Positions 1-6,499 of a stretch of DNA of 14,577 nucleotides are shown here, one piece after another (the stretch's first letter is position 1; every line of letters begins with the position of its first letter). The notes under the pieces are model-generated. The model was not told the DNA's origin. It did not search any database and was given only the letters and a program-made list of their open reading frames with translations. Source of the DNA: JACVRX01 sp035697245 (GTDB lineage: Bacteria > Actinomycetota > Actinomycetes > Jiangellales > Jiangellaceae); NCBI GenBank assembly GCA_035697245.1, contig DASSDH010000225.1, positions 1 through 14,577 on the forward strand. Reading direction: 5' to 3'. Made by a program: the position numbers and the translations under genes.

Positions 1-2
1 GC

Positions 3-500
3 GGCGGGCTCGGCTACGAGAAGCACATCCGGATGCTGCGCGACGCATATTTCATGTCGATCGCGGATCGATCCATCCTGTCCTGCTGGGGTGTCCGCGG
101 CGGCCGGGCCGGCCGGCCGTTCTCGGTCACAATCGACCCCGATGGTCCCGCCGAGCGGGATGTGGACGCGCTGGCCGACGCCGAACCGGTGCGAGCTGGG
201 GAGGTCATCCGGATCCGCACGACCGGAGGCGGTGGCTGGGGCGACCCGCTCGACCGGCCGTACGCCGACGTGCTGCGCGACCTTCATTGGCGGAAGGTGT
301 CCGTAGAGGGAGCCGCTGCCGACTACGGCGTGGTCGTGACGGGCGAGATTGACGACGTCGTTGTCGACGAACCAACAAGTGATGCGCTGCGGGCCCGGTC
401 GCGGTCGGCTCGAACCGGTGACGAGCCGTTCTTCGACCGGGGACCGGGTTATGCCCGGCTGGCGGGAGGAGCGCCCGCCGCGCCGGTCGACTGGCTGTGA
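3..500 (+). CDS. Hydantoinase B/oxoprolinase family protein, C-terminal part (5' end outside window)
   Basis: This open frame enters from the left edge and ends at TGA 498-500, giving the last 165 residues. The run GGGGWGDPLDRP, followed by a segment of the type VLRDLHWRKVSVEGAAADYGVVV, is the typical C-terminal signature of HyuB / 5-oxoprolinase beta-type subunits. These normally pair with a HyuA subunit to open hydantoin or 5-oxoproline rings at the expense of ATP. The full family length is roughly 500-600 residues, so most of the protein lies upstream. The final ~40 residues are Arg/Ala-rich and look like a variable tail. The substrate cannot be told from this fragment. The downstream genes at 564-2395 run the opposite way and converge on it, so this is the last gene of its transcript. 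Confidence 0.85.
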   Translation, partial: GGLGYEKHIRMLRDAYFMSIADRSILSCWGVRGGRAGRPFSVTIDPDGPAERDVDALADAEPVRAGEVIRIRTTGGGGWGDPLDRPYADVLRDLHWRKVSVEGAAADYGVVVTGEIDDVVVDEPTSDALRARSRSARTGDEPFFDRGPGYARLAGGAPAAPVDWL

Positions 501-563
501 GAATCGGCTCCAGGCAGGGAGGCACCGACGCGGGCCTACCTGAGGACCCGGAGCTAAGCGCCA
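501..563. other. Convergent intergenic gap
   Basis: This is a 63-nt gap between the stops of two converging genes. I see no strong stem followed by a T-run on either strand, so termination here is either factor-dependent or overlapping. Confidence 0.4.
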
Positions 564-1154
564 TCAGTCGAGCAACACGACGGCCTCGGCGGGGTCATGG
601 GCCGCCGTCGGGGCGCCGTCGATTCGGTAGTCCGCCCGTTCCCGGGTGCCCTCGGCGGCGAACAGGCTGTCCTCCTGACGGGCCCAGCGTTCCCAGTGGG
701 GCCGGAATTTCTCACCGTCGCGGGCGATCCCGCGGTCGAAGCGAACGGCCCGGGGTGCCTCCACCCAGAGCAGCAGGGAGAGATAGGGCGCGACGATCCG
801 CGATCCGCAGGCACAGCCTTCGAGCGCCAGCACGGGCGCGGCCGGAACGTCGACGAGATCTGCGTACTCGTGCCGGATCCAGTCGTAGCGGCGGTACCGC
901 GCCGGACGGCCCAGCGCGAGGGGCTCGAGCACACTCCGTACCACCAGCGCAGCTGCCTCGGCTAACCCGTCCCAGCCGGGATAGATGTCATCCATGGTGA
1001 GAACGGGAGCGTCGAGGCGGGCCGCCAACCTGGCCGCCAATGTCGACTTGCCCGATCCGGCCGGGCCGTCGACGGCCAATACCCTGGTCGCCCCCGCGCA
1101 AGCGGGTGCGTGCCGGACCTGGCTGACCAGGGCGTCGAACGCCAGCAGCGTCAC
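564..1154 (-). CDS. Small P-loop NTPase, uridine-kinase-like
   Basis: This encodes 196 residues. A Walker A loop, GPAGSGKS, lies at residues 30-37 after a hydrophobic strand (VLAVD). It is followed by TMDDIYPGWDGL, an Asp-Asp-containing motif seen in small uridine-kinase-like / AAA proteins of Actinobacteria. A later strand, APVLALEGCACGS, resembles the substrate-binding part of nucleoside kinases. Both suggest a cytosolic ATP-dependent kinase of a small molecule. Uridine kinase is the nearest family name, but the substrate is not established. The start is GTG at 1154-1152, overlapping the stop of the upstream deaminase-like gene by 4 nt (GTGA), so the two are probably translationally coupled. 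The functional link between them is unknown. Confidence 0.82.
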   Translation of the reverse strand: MTLLAFDALVSQVRHAPACAGATRVLAVDGPAGSGKSTLAARLAARLDAPVLTMDDIYPGWDGLAEAAALVVRSVLEPLALGRPARYRRYDWIRHEYADLVDVPAAPVLALEGCACGSRIVAPYLSLLLWVEAPRAVRFDRGIARDGEKFRPHWERWARQEDSLFAAEGTRERADYRIDGAPTAAHDPAEAVVLLD

Positions 1155-2395
1155 AGGAACGACTTGCCCTCGCCGCGGTAGGTCGTGGCAGTTCCTACCC
1201 GACGTTCACCGCGGACCAGATACATGAGCTCGAACCGTTCCCCGAGCTCGCCGGCCTTGGCGTGCCGGAACCACACCCAGTCGCCGATGGCCAGCCCGTC
1301 CGCGGCCGCTCCAAGTAGCGGGGTCTGCGCTTCGCCGGCGCCTTCTGCCGGATCGAGGCGCAAACCCTCCGGAAGCCACGGGACGGGCAACCGGTCCGGC
1401 CCGGCCGCACCGCTCGCGACATAACCGCCGCCCAGGACCGTGACGACCCGAGCGGCGGGGCGGCGAACCACCGGGAGCGCAAAGAACGACGCGGGCTGCG
1501 GGCTGAAACTTCGGTAGCGGTCGAACAGCCGCGGTGCGAGCAGACCCGATCCTGCTGCCACCTCGGTGATGACGTCCTCCCCGGCCGTCCGGTCGAGCGA
1601 ACCCGTTCCACCTCCGTTGACGAACTCGATGTCCGCGACAGTGCGCACAGCCTCGACAGCGGCCGCGCGGCGTTTGCGCAGCTCACGCGCCGACCGGCGC
1701 TTCATCCAGCGGACGATCTGTCCATAGGTCGTACGCCCGGGAAACTGGTCCGGCACCCCAGCGATCTGAGACTCGTAGGCCATGATCCCGACCAGTCGAA
1801 ACCCAGCCCGGTCGGTCACGATCGTGGCCAACTGGCCGAGAGACTCGGGTGTGCGCAGTGGAGAACGCCGAGCCCCGATGCGCAGCGGGCCGTTGGCCGG
1901 CCGCCACGAGCAGTCGAGCTCGATACAAACCCGCACGGTCTCGCGCCGGTGTGGCGGTGACACAGCGTCGATCAGGTCGAGTTGCGCGACGTCGTCCACC
2001 ATGATCGTCACGGTCGCCGCCAGCTGCTCGTCCTGCACCAGCCGGAAGAGCGCGCCGCGGTCCGCGGTGGGGTAGCCCACCAGGACGTCGTCGGTCACGT
2101 CGGTACCGACGAGCCACAGTGCCTCCGGCAACGTCAGGGCGAGCACGCCGGAGAAACCCTCGCGCTTGAGCACGTCTCGGATGAGTTCTCGACTGCGAAG
2201 AGATTTGCTCGCCACCCGGATTGGCACACCGTTCGCTCGTCGTACCAGGTCCGCGGCGTTGGCGTCCCACGCGTCCATCTCGATCACAGCAAGCGGTGCG
2301 TCGTATGCCTTCGTCGCCGCTTCAAGTCGGTGCCGGAGGTCGGCACGGGAACCGCCCGCGGTCCGCGGGACGTCACCAGGTGTGGGGGACTCCAC
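1151..2395 (-). CDS. PLP-dependent amino acid deaminase/aldolase (alanine racemase N-terminal fold)
   Basis: This encodes 414 residues. The N-terminal half has the alanine-racemase/D-threonine-aldolase layout: IEMDAWDANAADL, then VASKSLRS, where Lys64 is the predicted PLP Schiff-base lysine. Further on is EFVNGGGTGSLDRT, a glycine-rich segment expected at the PLP phosphate. The C-terminal part resembles the D-serine-dehydratase-like domain, with the motif WVWFRHAKAGELGERF. The His-x-Cys metal site of D-serine dehydratases is not obvious here (His-Ala-Lys instead), so the lyase chemistry is uncertain. Members are usually named 'amino acid deaminase/aldolase' and act on unidentified D- or beta-hydroxy amino acids. 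The GTG start at 2395-2393 sits about 6-7 nt after a -10-like hexamer with no Shine-Dalgarno, so it is likely leaderless. The stop overlaps the next gene by 4 nt. Confidence 0.88.
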   Translation of the reverse strand: MESPTPGDVPRTAGGSRADLRHRLEAATKAYDAPLAVIEMDAWDANAADLVRRANGVPIRVASKSLRSRELIRDVLKREGFSGVLALTLPEALWLVGTDVTDDVLVGYPTADRGALFRLVQDEQLAATVTIMVDDVAQLDLIDAVSPPHRRETVRVCIELDCSWRPANGPLRIGARRSPLRTPESLGQLATIVTDRAGFRLVGIMAYESQIAGVPDQFPGRTTYGQIVRWMKRRSARELRKRRAAAVEAVRTVADIEFVNGGGTGSLDRTAGEDVITEVAAGSGLLAPRLFDRYRSFSPQPASFFALPVVRRPAARVVTVLGGGYVASGAAGPDRLPVPWLPEGLRLDPAEGAGEAQTPLLGAAADGLAIGDWVWFRHAKAGELGERFELMYLVRGERRVGTATTYRGEGKSFL

Positions 2396-2401
2396 ATCCG
2401 C

Positions 2402-2408
2402 ATCATTA
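2402..2408 (-). promoter_or_regulatory. Predicted -10 element for the minus-strand deaminase-kinase pair (leaderless)
   Basis: On the minus strand the sequence reads TGG-TAATGAT-GCGGAT-GTG. This can be read as an extended -10 (TGn TAATGA) 7 nt before the GTG start, or as AATGAT 6 nt before it. No ribosome-binding site precedes the GTG. No convincing -35 was found. Confidence 0.45.
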
Positions 2409-2462
2409 CCAGATCAGGCAGCGGTCTCCGTCACCGGTGGGATCACCCTGTCGGGCCATGCC

Positions 2463-2468
2463 TAGGCT
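2463..2468 (+). promoter_or_regulatory. Predicted -10 element of the CoA-transferase gene (leaderless)
   Basis: TAGGCT fits the actinobacterial TANNNT -10 consensus. It ends 7 nt before ATG 2476, so transcription would begin at or within a base or two of the start codon. There is no Shine-Dalgarno in front of this ATG. No clear -35 lies 16-18 nt upstream. Together with 2402-2408 it forms a divergent promoter region only about 80 bp wide. Confidence 0.55.
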
Positions 2469-2475
2469 TCCGGAC

Positions 2476-3657
2476 ATGTCGGATCACAACGCCCGCGGGC
2501 CCCTCCATGGATACCTGGTCATCGACCTCACCAGGGCGCTGGCCGGTCCGCACGCTGGGATGATGCTGGGGGACCTCGGCGCCCGCGTCGTCAAGGTCGA
2601 AACGCCTGAAGGCGGCGACGACTCCCGGGGATGGGGACCGCCGTTCGTCGGCCCGCAAGACAACCCGATCTCGACCTATTTCCTTTCGTGCAACCGGAAC
2701 AAGGAATCCGTGACGGCGGACCTCAAGACCACGGAGGGTCGTGACGTGTTCACGGGTTTGGTGCGGCGAGCCGATGTGCTGCTCGAGAACTTCCGCCCTG
2801 GGGTCCTGGATCGGCTGGGCTTTGATCTTCGGCATCTGCAGGAGCTCAACCCCAGGCTGGTCATTCTGTCGATCACCGGATTCGGACACGACGGCCCGGA
2901 AGCCGCGCGGGCGGGATACGACCAGATCGCCCAGGGCGAGGCGGGACTGATGTCCGTGACCGGACCGCCTGGAGAGCCCACTCGGGTCGGGTTGCCGATA
3001 GGGGACCTGTTGGCCGGGATGTACGGCGCATTCGGTGTCCTGGCAGCGCTGCTCGACCGGGAGCGCACCGGGAGAGGGACCGTCGTGCGGACGTCGCTGC
3101 TGGCTGCGATCGTGGGTGTGCACTCCTTTCAGGGCACTCGCTGGACGGTCGCGCACCAGGTGCCCGAAGGGCCGGGCAACCACCATCCATCGATCGCGCC
3201 GTATGGCTTGTTCCACGCGGCCGACGGTCCGATCCAGATCGCGGTCGGTAGCGAGGCGCAGTGGCGCGTCCTGGCACCGGCGGTGGGGCTGGACCCGGCC
3301 GATCCCCGCTACGCAACCAACCGCGACCGGGTGGCCCACCGCGAACCGTTGCTGGCGGCGATCGACTCGGCACTGGCTGCCGAATCCAGCGCTACGTGGC
3401 TCGAGCGCCTGGACAGGCTGGGCATTCCCGCAGGTCGAGTGCGCTCGCTCGACCAGGTGTACGGCTGGGAGCAGACCCGGTCGCAGGGATTGGTGATCAC
3501 CGTCGATCATCCCGTCCTAGGTCGCATCGAGTTGCCAGGGCCACCGCTGCGGTTCGACGATCAATTATCCGCGGGTGGACGAGGAACGCATCTGCCCCCA
3601 CCGACGCTCGGTCAACACGACGATGTTGTACGTGCCTGGCTCGCCAGGCCCGAGTGA
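2476..3657 (+). CDS. CaiB/BaiF (family III) CoA-transferase
   Basis: This encodes 393 residues, the usual length for family III CoA-transferases. The N-terminus has the classical LVIDLTRALAGPHAGMMLGD then LGARVVKVETPEGGD motif. It is followed by NRNKESVTADLKT and a block around YDQIAQGEAGLMSVTG. The predicted catalytic aspartate, which forms aspartyl-CoA intermediates in formyl-CoA transferase, is Asp177 in PIGDLLAGMYG. These enzymes move CoA between carboxylic acids; the acid used here is unknown. The open frame continues upstream to 2221, but that part runs antisense through the deaminase gene. ATG 2476 is preferred because the protein family begins there and a -10 hexamer ends 7 nt before it. 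Another in-frame ATG at 2458 is less likely. The gene may feed the same pathway as the carbamate kinase 30 nt downstream. Confidence 0.92.
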   Translation: MSDHNARGPLHGYLVIDLTRALAGPHAGMMLGDLGARVVKVETPEGGDDSRGWGPPFVGPQDNPISTYFLSCNRNKESVTADLKTTEGRDVFTGLVRRADVLLENFRPGVLDRLGFDLRHLQELNPRLVILSITGFGHDGPEAARAGYDQIAQGEAGLMSVTGPPGEPTRVGLPIGDLLAGMYGAFGVLAALLDRERTGRGTVVRTSLLAAIVGVHSFQGTRWTVAHQVPEGPGNHHPSIAPYGLFHAADGPIQIAVGSEAQWRVLAPAVGLDPADPRYATNRDRVAHREPLLAAIDSALAAESSATWLERLDRLGIPAGRVRSLDQVYGWEQTRSQGLVITVDHPVLGRIELPGPPLRFDDQLSAGGRGTHLPPPTLGQHDDVVRAWLARPE

Positions 3658-3674
3658 CGTCAACCCAGCTGGCC

Positions 3675-3680
3675 TAAGCT
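3675..3680 (+). promoter_or_regulatory. Predicted -10 element of the carbamate kinase gene (leaderless)
   Basis: TAAGCT (TANNNT) ends 7 nt before GTG 3688, the same geometry as at 2463-2468. No Shine-Dalgarno is present. This suggests the carbamate kinase has its own promoter inside the 30-nt gap, as well as any read-through from the CoA-transferase gene. Confidence 0.5.
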
Positions 3681-3687
3681 CGCGGGC

Positions 3688-4620
3688 GTGCGCGTACTGA
3701 TTGCCTTGGGGGGCAACGCCATGACGGCGCCCGGCGGCGGGGCGCGGCCAGAAGACCAGATCGCCGCCATCGGCATGGCCGCCGGGCGGATTGCCGAGGT
3801 CGTCGCCGCTGGTCACGACGTGGTGATCACGCATGGCAACGGCCCACAGGTCGGCAACATCCTGGTCAAGAACGAGATCGCTGCCTCGGTGGTGCCACCG
3901 GTTCCGCTGGACTGGTGCGGTGCCCAAACCCAGGGAACCGTCGGGTTCGTCCTGTTGAACGCGCTGGAGCGCAGCCTCGCTGACCGCGGCGTGGACAAGC
4001 CGACCGCCGCAGTGGTCACCCGGACATTGGTCGACGTCAGCGACCCGGCCTTCGCTCAGCCGACCAAGCCGATCGGTCGTTACCTTCCCGCTGAAGAAGC
4101 GCGGGTGATGATCGAGCACGGGCAGTCGTGGCAGGACCGCGGTGAGCGCGGCTGGCGGCGCGTGGTGGCATCTCCTGAGCCGCTCGCTGTGCTCGACGCG
4201 CCGGTGATCGCTGGGCTGCTGAGAGCGGGTTTCGTCGTCGTCGGTGCCGGAGGCGGTGGCGTGCCAGTCGTCCGGGACAGCGACGGGACGCTGCGCGGCG
4301 TCGAGGCGGTCATCGACAAGGACCTTGCGGCAGCACTGCTCGGCCGGACGCTCGATGTCGACCTCCTCGTGATCGCGACCGACGTCGACCACGTGGTGCT
4401 CGGGTTCGGGTCACCGACCGAACATCCCCTCCATCGGGTCGGTGTCGAGGAGCTACGGAAGTACGCGGAGGAGGGGCACTTCGGCAGCGGCAGTATGGGC
4501 CCGAAGGTCGAGGCGGCGTGCCGGTTCGTCGAGACCGGCGGAGCCCGTACGGTGATCACGTCGCTTCAACGGATCGCGGATGCCGTCGCGGGGACCGCCG
4601 GCACCATCGTCGACCCGTAG
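3688..4620 (+). CDS. arcC: Carbamate kinase
   Basis: This encodes 310 residues, the normal length of carbamate kinase. The enzyme interconverts carbamoyl phosphate + ADP with carbamate + ATP in the cytosol. Visible motifs are ALGGNAM at the N-terminus, THGNGPQVG, GAGGGGVPVVRD, EAVIDKDLAAALLG (the conserved lysine after VID) and FGSGSMGPKVEAACRF. GTG 3688 is chosen because RVLIALGGNA is where the family begins and a -10 element lies just upstream. No arginine deiminase or ornithine carbamoyltransferase gene is in the window. The next gene, 17 nt downstream, is a ring-opening amidohydrolase, so the carbamoyl phosphate probably comes from catabolism of an N-heterocycle or ureido compound rather than from arginine. 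The symbol arcC reflects family, not pathway. Confidence 0.93.
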   Translation: MRVLIALGGNAMTAPGGGARPEDQIAAIGMAAGRIAEVVAAGHDVVITHGNGPQVGNILVKNEIAASVVPPVPLDWCGAQTQGTVGFVLLNALERSLADRGVDKPTAAVVTRTLVDVSDPAFAQPTKPIGRYLPAEEARVMIEHGQSWQDRGERGWRRVVASPEPLAVLDAPVIAGLLRAGFVVVGAGGGGVPVVRDSDGTLRGVEAVIDKDLAAALLGRTLDVDLLVIATDVDHVVLGFGSPTEHPLHRVGVEELRKYAEEGHFGSGSMGPKVEAACRFVETGGARTVITSLQRIADAVAGTAGTIVDP

Positions 4621-4627
4621 CTCGATC

Positions 4628-4632
4628 GGAGG
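4628..4632 (+). promoter_or_regulatory. Ribosome-binding site fixing the ring-opening amidohydrolase start
   Basis: GGAGG lies 5 nt before GTG 4638. It decides the start over a longer open frame that reaches back to 4518 inside the carbamate kinase gene. It also shows that this gene, unlike its two upstream neighbours, is translated from a leadered, probably polycistronic, message. Confidence 0.75.
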
Positions 4633-4637
4633 TAGCA

Positions 4638-5786
4638 GTGCCCGAACCGGTCGAGGTGCGCAAGGTTCCGATCCAGAACGTCAGCGATGCGTCCGGGCTT
4701 GCCCGGCTGATCGACGAAGGAGTCGTCGATGCTGACCGAGTCGTGGCGATCATCGGCAAGACCGAGGGCAACGGGGGGGTGAACGACTACACGCGGATCA
4801 TTGCCGATCGGGCATTCCGCGAGGTGTTGGTGGAAAAGGGGACGCGCACGCCGAGGCAGGCGCGGCAAGTTCCCATCGTGTGGTCCGGCGGGACCGACGG
4901 CGTGATCAGCCCGCACGCGACGATATTCGCCACCGTGCCCGCGGATGTGGCCGAGAGGAGTGACCAGCCACGCGTCGCGGTGGGTTATGCCATGAGCGAG
5001 CCGATCCGGCCGGAGGAGATCGGCCGGCGCGGAATGATCGAGAAGGTGGCGACCGCAGTTCGCGCTGCCATGGACAAAGCCGGCATCACCGATTCAGCTG
5101 ACGTGCACTACGTCCAGACCAAGACGCCACTGCTGACGATCCACACGATCCGCGACGCGAAGGCCCGTGGCCAGACCGTGTGGACCGAGCACACGCACGA
5201 GTCGATGGACCTCTCGAACGGCTGCACCGGGCTCGGTGTCGCGGTCGCTCTCGGCGAGATCGAGATGCCCGACGACTCGGCCGTGATGCACGATCGCAGC
5301 CTGTACTCGGCGGTGGCGTCGTGCTCGTCGGGCGTCGAGCTGGACCAAGCACAGGTCGTGGTTGTCGGCAACGTCCGAGGAATCGGCGGCCGTTACCGCA
5401 TCGGCCACGCCGTGATGAGTGACGCACTCGACGCGGACGGGATCTGGGCTGCGATCAGGGATGCCGGCCTGAGCCTGCCCGAGCGGCCGCACTGGACCGA
5501 CTTGGGCGGACGGCTGGTCAACGTCTTTCTCAAGTGCGAGGCGAGCCAGGACGGCACCGTCCGTGGGCGCCGCAACGCGATGCTGGACGACTCCGACGTG
5601 CACTGGCACCGGCAGATCAAGAGTTGTGTCGGCGGTATCGCGGCCGCGGAAACCGGTGACCCGGCGGTCTTCGTCTCAGTCTCTGCCGCCCACCAGGGAC
5701 CGGAGGGTGGCGGGCCGGTCGCCGCCATCGTCGACCTCGGCACCAACGACGCGCCGACCGGATACACCTGGCGGGGCAATGCATGA
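4638..5786 (+). CDS. Ring-opening amidohydrolase (cyanuric acid hydrolase / barbiturase, AtzD family)
   Basis: This encodes 382 residues, close to the ~360-380 of the AtzD/barbiturase family. The family has three concatenated repeats, each giving a serine-lysine pair, and all three are visible. Lys41 (GKTEGNGGVNDYTR) goes with Ser83 (WSGGTDGVISPH). Lys162 (QTKTPLL) goes with Ser230/231 (SCSSGVELDQ). Lys328 (RQIKSC) goes with Ser347/349 (FVSVSAAHQGPEGGGP). Known members open cyanuric acid or barbituric acid; which substrate applies, or whether it is a third one, cannot be decided from motifs alone. GTG 4638 is chosen for the GGAGG 5 nt upstream. The gene follows carbamate kinase by 17 nt, and its 3' end overlaps the SseB-like gene by 8 nt. 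Confidence 0.92.
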   Translation: MPEPVEVRKVPIQNVSDASGLARLIDEGVVDADRVVAIIGKTEGNGGVNDYTRIIADRAFREVLVEKGTRTPRQARQVPIVWSGGTDGVISPHATIFATVPADVAERSDQPRVAVGYAMSEPIRPEEIGRRGMIEKVATAVRAAMDKAGITDSADVHYVQTKTPLLTIHTIRDAKARGQTVWTEHTHESMDLSNGCTGLGVAVALGEIEMPDDSAVMHDRSLYSAVASCSSGVELDQAQVVVVGNVRGIGGRYRIGHAVMSDALDADGIWAAIRDAGLSLPERPHWTDLGGRLVNVFLKCEASQDGTVRGRRNAMLDDSDVHWHRQIKSCVGGIAAAETGDPAVFVSVSAAHQGPEGGGPVAAIVDLGTNDAPTGYTWRGNA

Positions 5787-6228
5787 GTCATCGGAAGAGC
5801 CGGACCTGGGCGCCGCCGATCCGGCGGTCGTGGCCGCGCTGGCGGGATATCGCGACCGGACGATTGGGGCTGCGTCGGTACTGGCAGCGCTTGCAAAGAG
5901 CCGACTTCTCGTGCCGGTCGTCGCTGTGCTTGACCAGGCGGAGACCACCGCCGGTGGCGCCAGTATCGAGAAGTCCTCCCACATGGCTACCGTCTCGACC
6001 ACGGGCCGGGACGGCCGACGCGGACTGCTGGCGTTCACCTCGCTCGAATCGCTCCAACGATGGAGCCCGGATGCCCGGCCGGTGCCGGCGCCGGCTCCGG
6101 CTGTAGCGGCTGCCGCTCTCGACGAGGGTGCGGACGCGGTCGTCGTGGATCTGGCCGGGCCGGTTCAGTTCGCCATCGAGAGCCGTGACTTGCAGGCGCT
6201 CCGCGAGCGCTGGACCGGGTCTGAGTAG
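5779..6228 (+). CDS. SseB-domain protein of the infC locus
   Basis: This encodes 149 residues. It has the SseB N-terminal domain layout: a helical start (VVAALAGYRDRTIGAASVLAALAKSRLLVPVVAV), a middle strand pair (KSSHMATVSTTGRDGRRGLLAFTSLESLQRW), and the end block DEGADAVVVDLAGPVQFAIES. SseB-domain proteins next to infC are common in Actinobacteria, but their function is not established. ATG 5779 lies inside the amidohydrolase gene (8-nt overlap). It lacks a strong Shine-Dalgarno (only GGCGGGG-like bases upstream), and GTG 5830 is a possible alternative. The overlap suggests translational coupling to the catabolic gene in front of it, which is unusual for a gene of this conserved neighbourhood. 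Confidence 0.83.
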   Translation: MHESSEEPDLGAADPAVVAALAGYRDRTIGAASVLAALAKSRLLVPVVAVLDQAETTAGGASIEKSSHMATVSTTGRDGRRGLLAFTSLESLQRWSPDARPVPAPAPAVAAAALDEGADAVVVDLAGPVQFAIESRDLQALRERWTGSE

Positions 6229-6496
6229 CCCAGGTTCGCGGCTGTCTCCGCACCGGACTCGGTGTTATCCTGGCGCACTGACCGACTCGTCGGGTTTCCC
6301 TGAACCGGGCGAGGCGCAAGTGGAGTCTCTCCCACCCGCACCGGCCCTGCTCGGCCGTCGGGTTCTCGGTCCGGCGTCGGTGCGACCGATGCCGAGTCGA
6401 TGGGATGGCCCCGCGTGCGCGTGTCGCGGAGGCCTCTTTCGTTGGGTCACCGCTACCACGCGGTCGAACGAGCCCACGACCACGAGGAGGACAGCT
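6229..6496 (+). promoter_or_regulatory. infC promoter region and long 5' leader
   Basis: This is a 268-nt non-coding stretch before infC. A TATCCT hexamer at 6266-6271 is preceded by TGT at 6263-6265, forming an extended -10, so a start near 6278 and a leader of about 220 nt are predicted. The leader holds several inverted repeats: a small CCGA/TCGG stem at 6282-6293, and a strong 10-bp stem at 6372-6394 listed separately. It has no recognisable upstream reading frame. Long leaders before infC-rpmI-rplT are often regulatory in bacteria, but I cannot assign this one to a known class. Confidence 0.5.
6372..6394 (+). other. Stem-loop in the infC leader
   Basis: Arms 6372-6381 (CGGCGTCGGT) and 6385-6394 (ACCGATGCCG) pair over 10 positions, with a single G-U pair and a GCG loop. 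No T-run follows, so it is not a canonical terminator. It could be part of a regulatory fold upstream of infC. Confidence 0.5.
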
Positions 6497-6499
6497 ATC
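6484..6499 (+). promoter_or_regulatory. infC: infC ribosome-binding site and ATC initiation codon
   Basis: A strong GAGGAGG Shine-Dalgarno is followed by six bases and ATC. The next in-frame codons read S-V-E-P-R-I-N-D, which fixes the start. A strong ribosome-binding site paired with a poor start codon is the expected arrangement for IF-3-dependent discrimination. Confidence 0.8.

Noticed and set aside
2221..2475. Upstream extension of the CoA-transferase frame
   Set aside because: It runs antisense through the deaminase gene and adds residues unrelated to the family; the start at 2476 has promoter support.
2443..3510. 355-codon minus-strand open frame over the CoA-transferase gene
   Set aside because: It is an antisense shadow; the plus-strand product has all family III motifs.
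3688..4620. Carbamate kinase as part of an arginine deiminase (arcABC) operon
   Set aside because: No arginine deiminase or ornithine carbamoyltransferase gene is adjacent; the neighbours are a CoA-transferase and a ring-opening hydrolase.
6128..6496. Upstream extension of the infC frame to the ATG at 6128
   Set aside because: It overlaps the SseB-like gene and the leader, with residues unlike IF-3; the ATC start with a strong ribosome-binding site explains the gene better.
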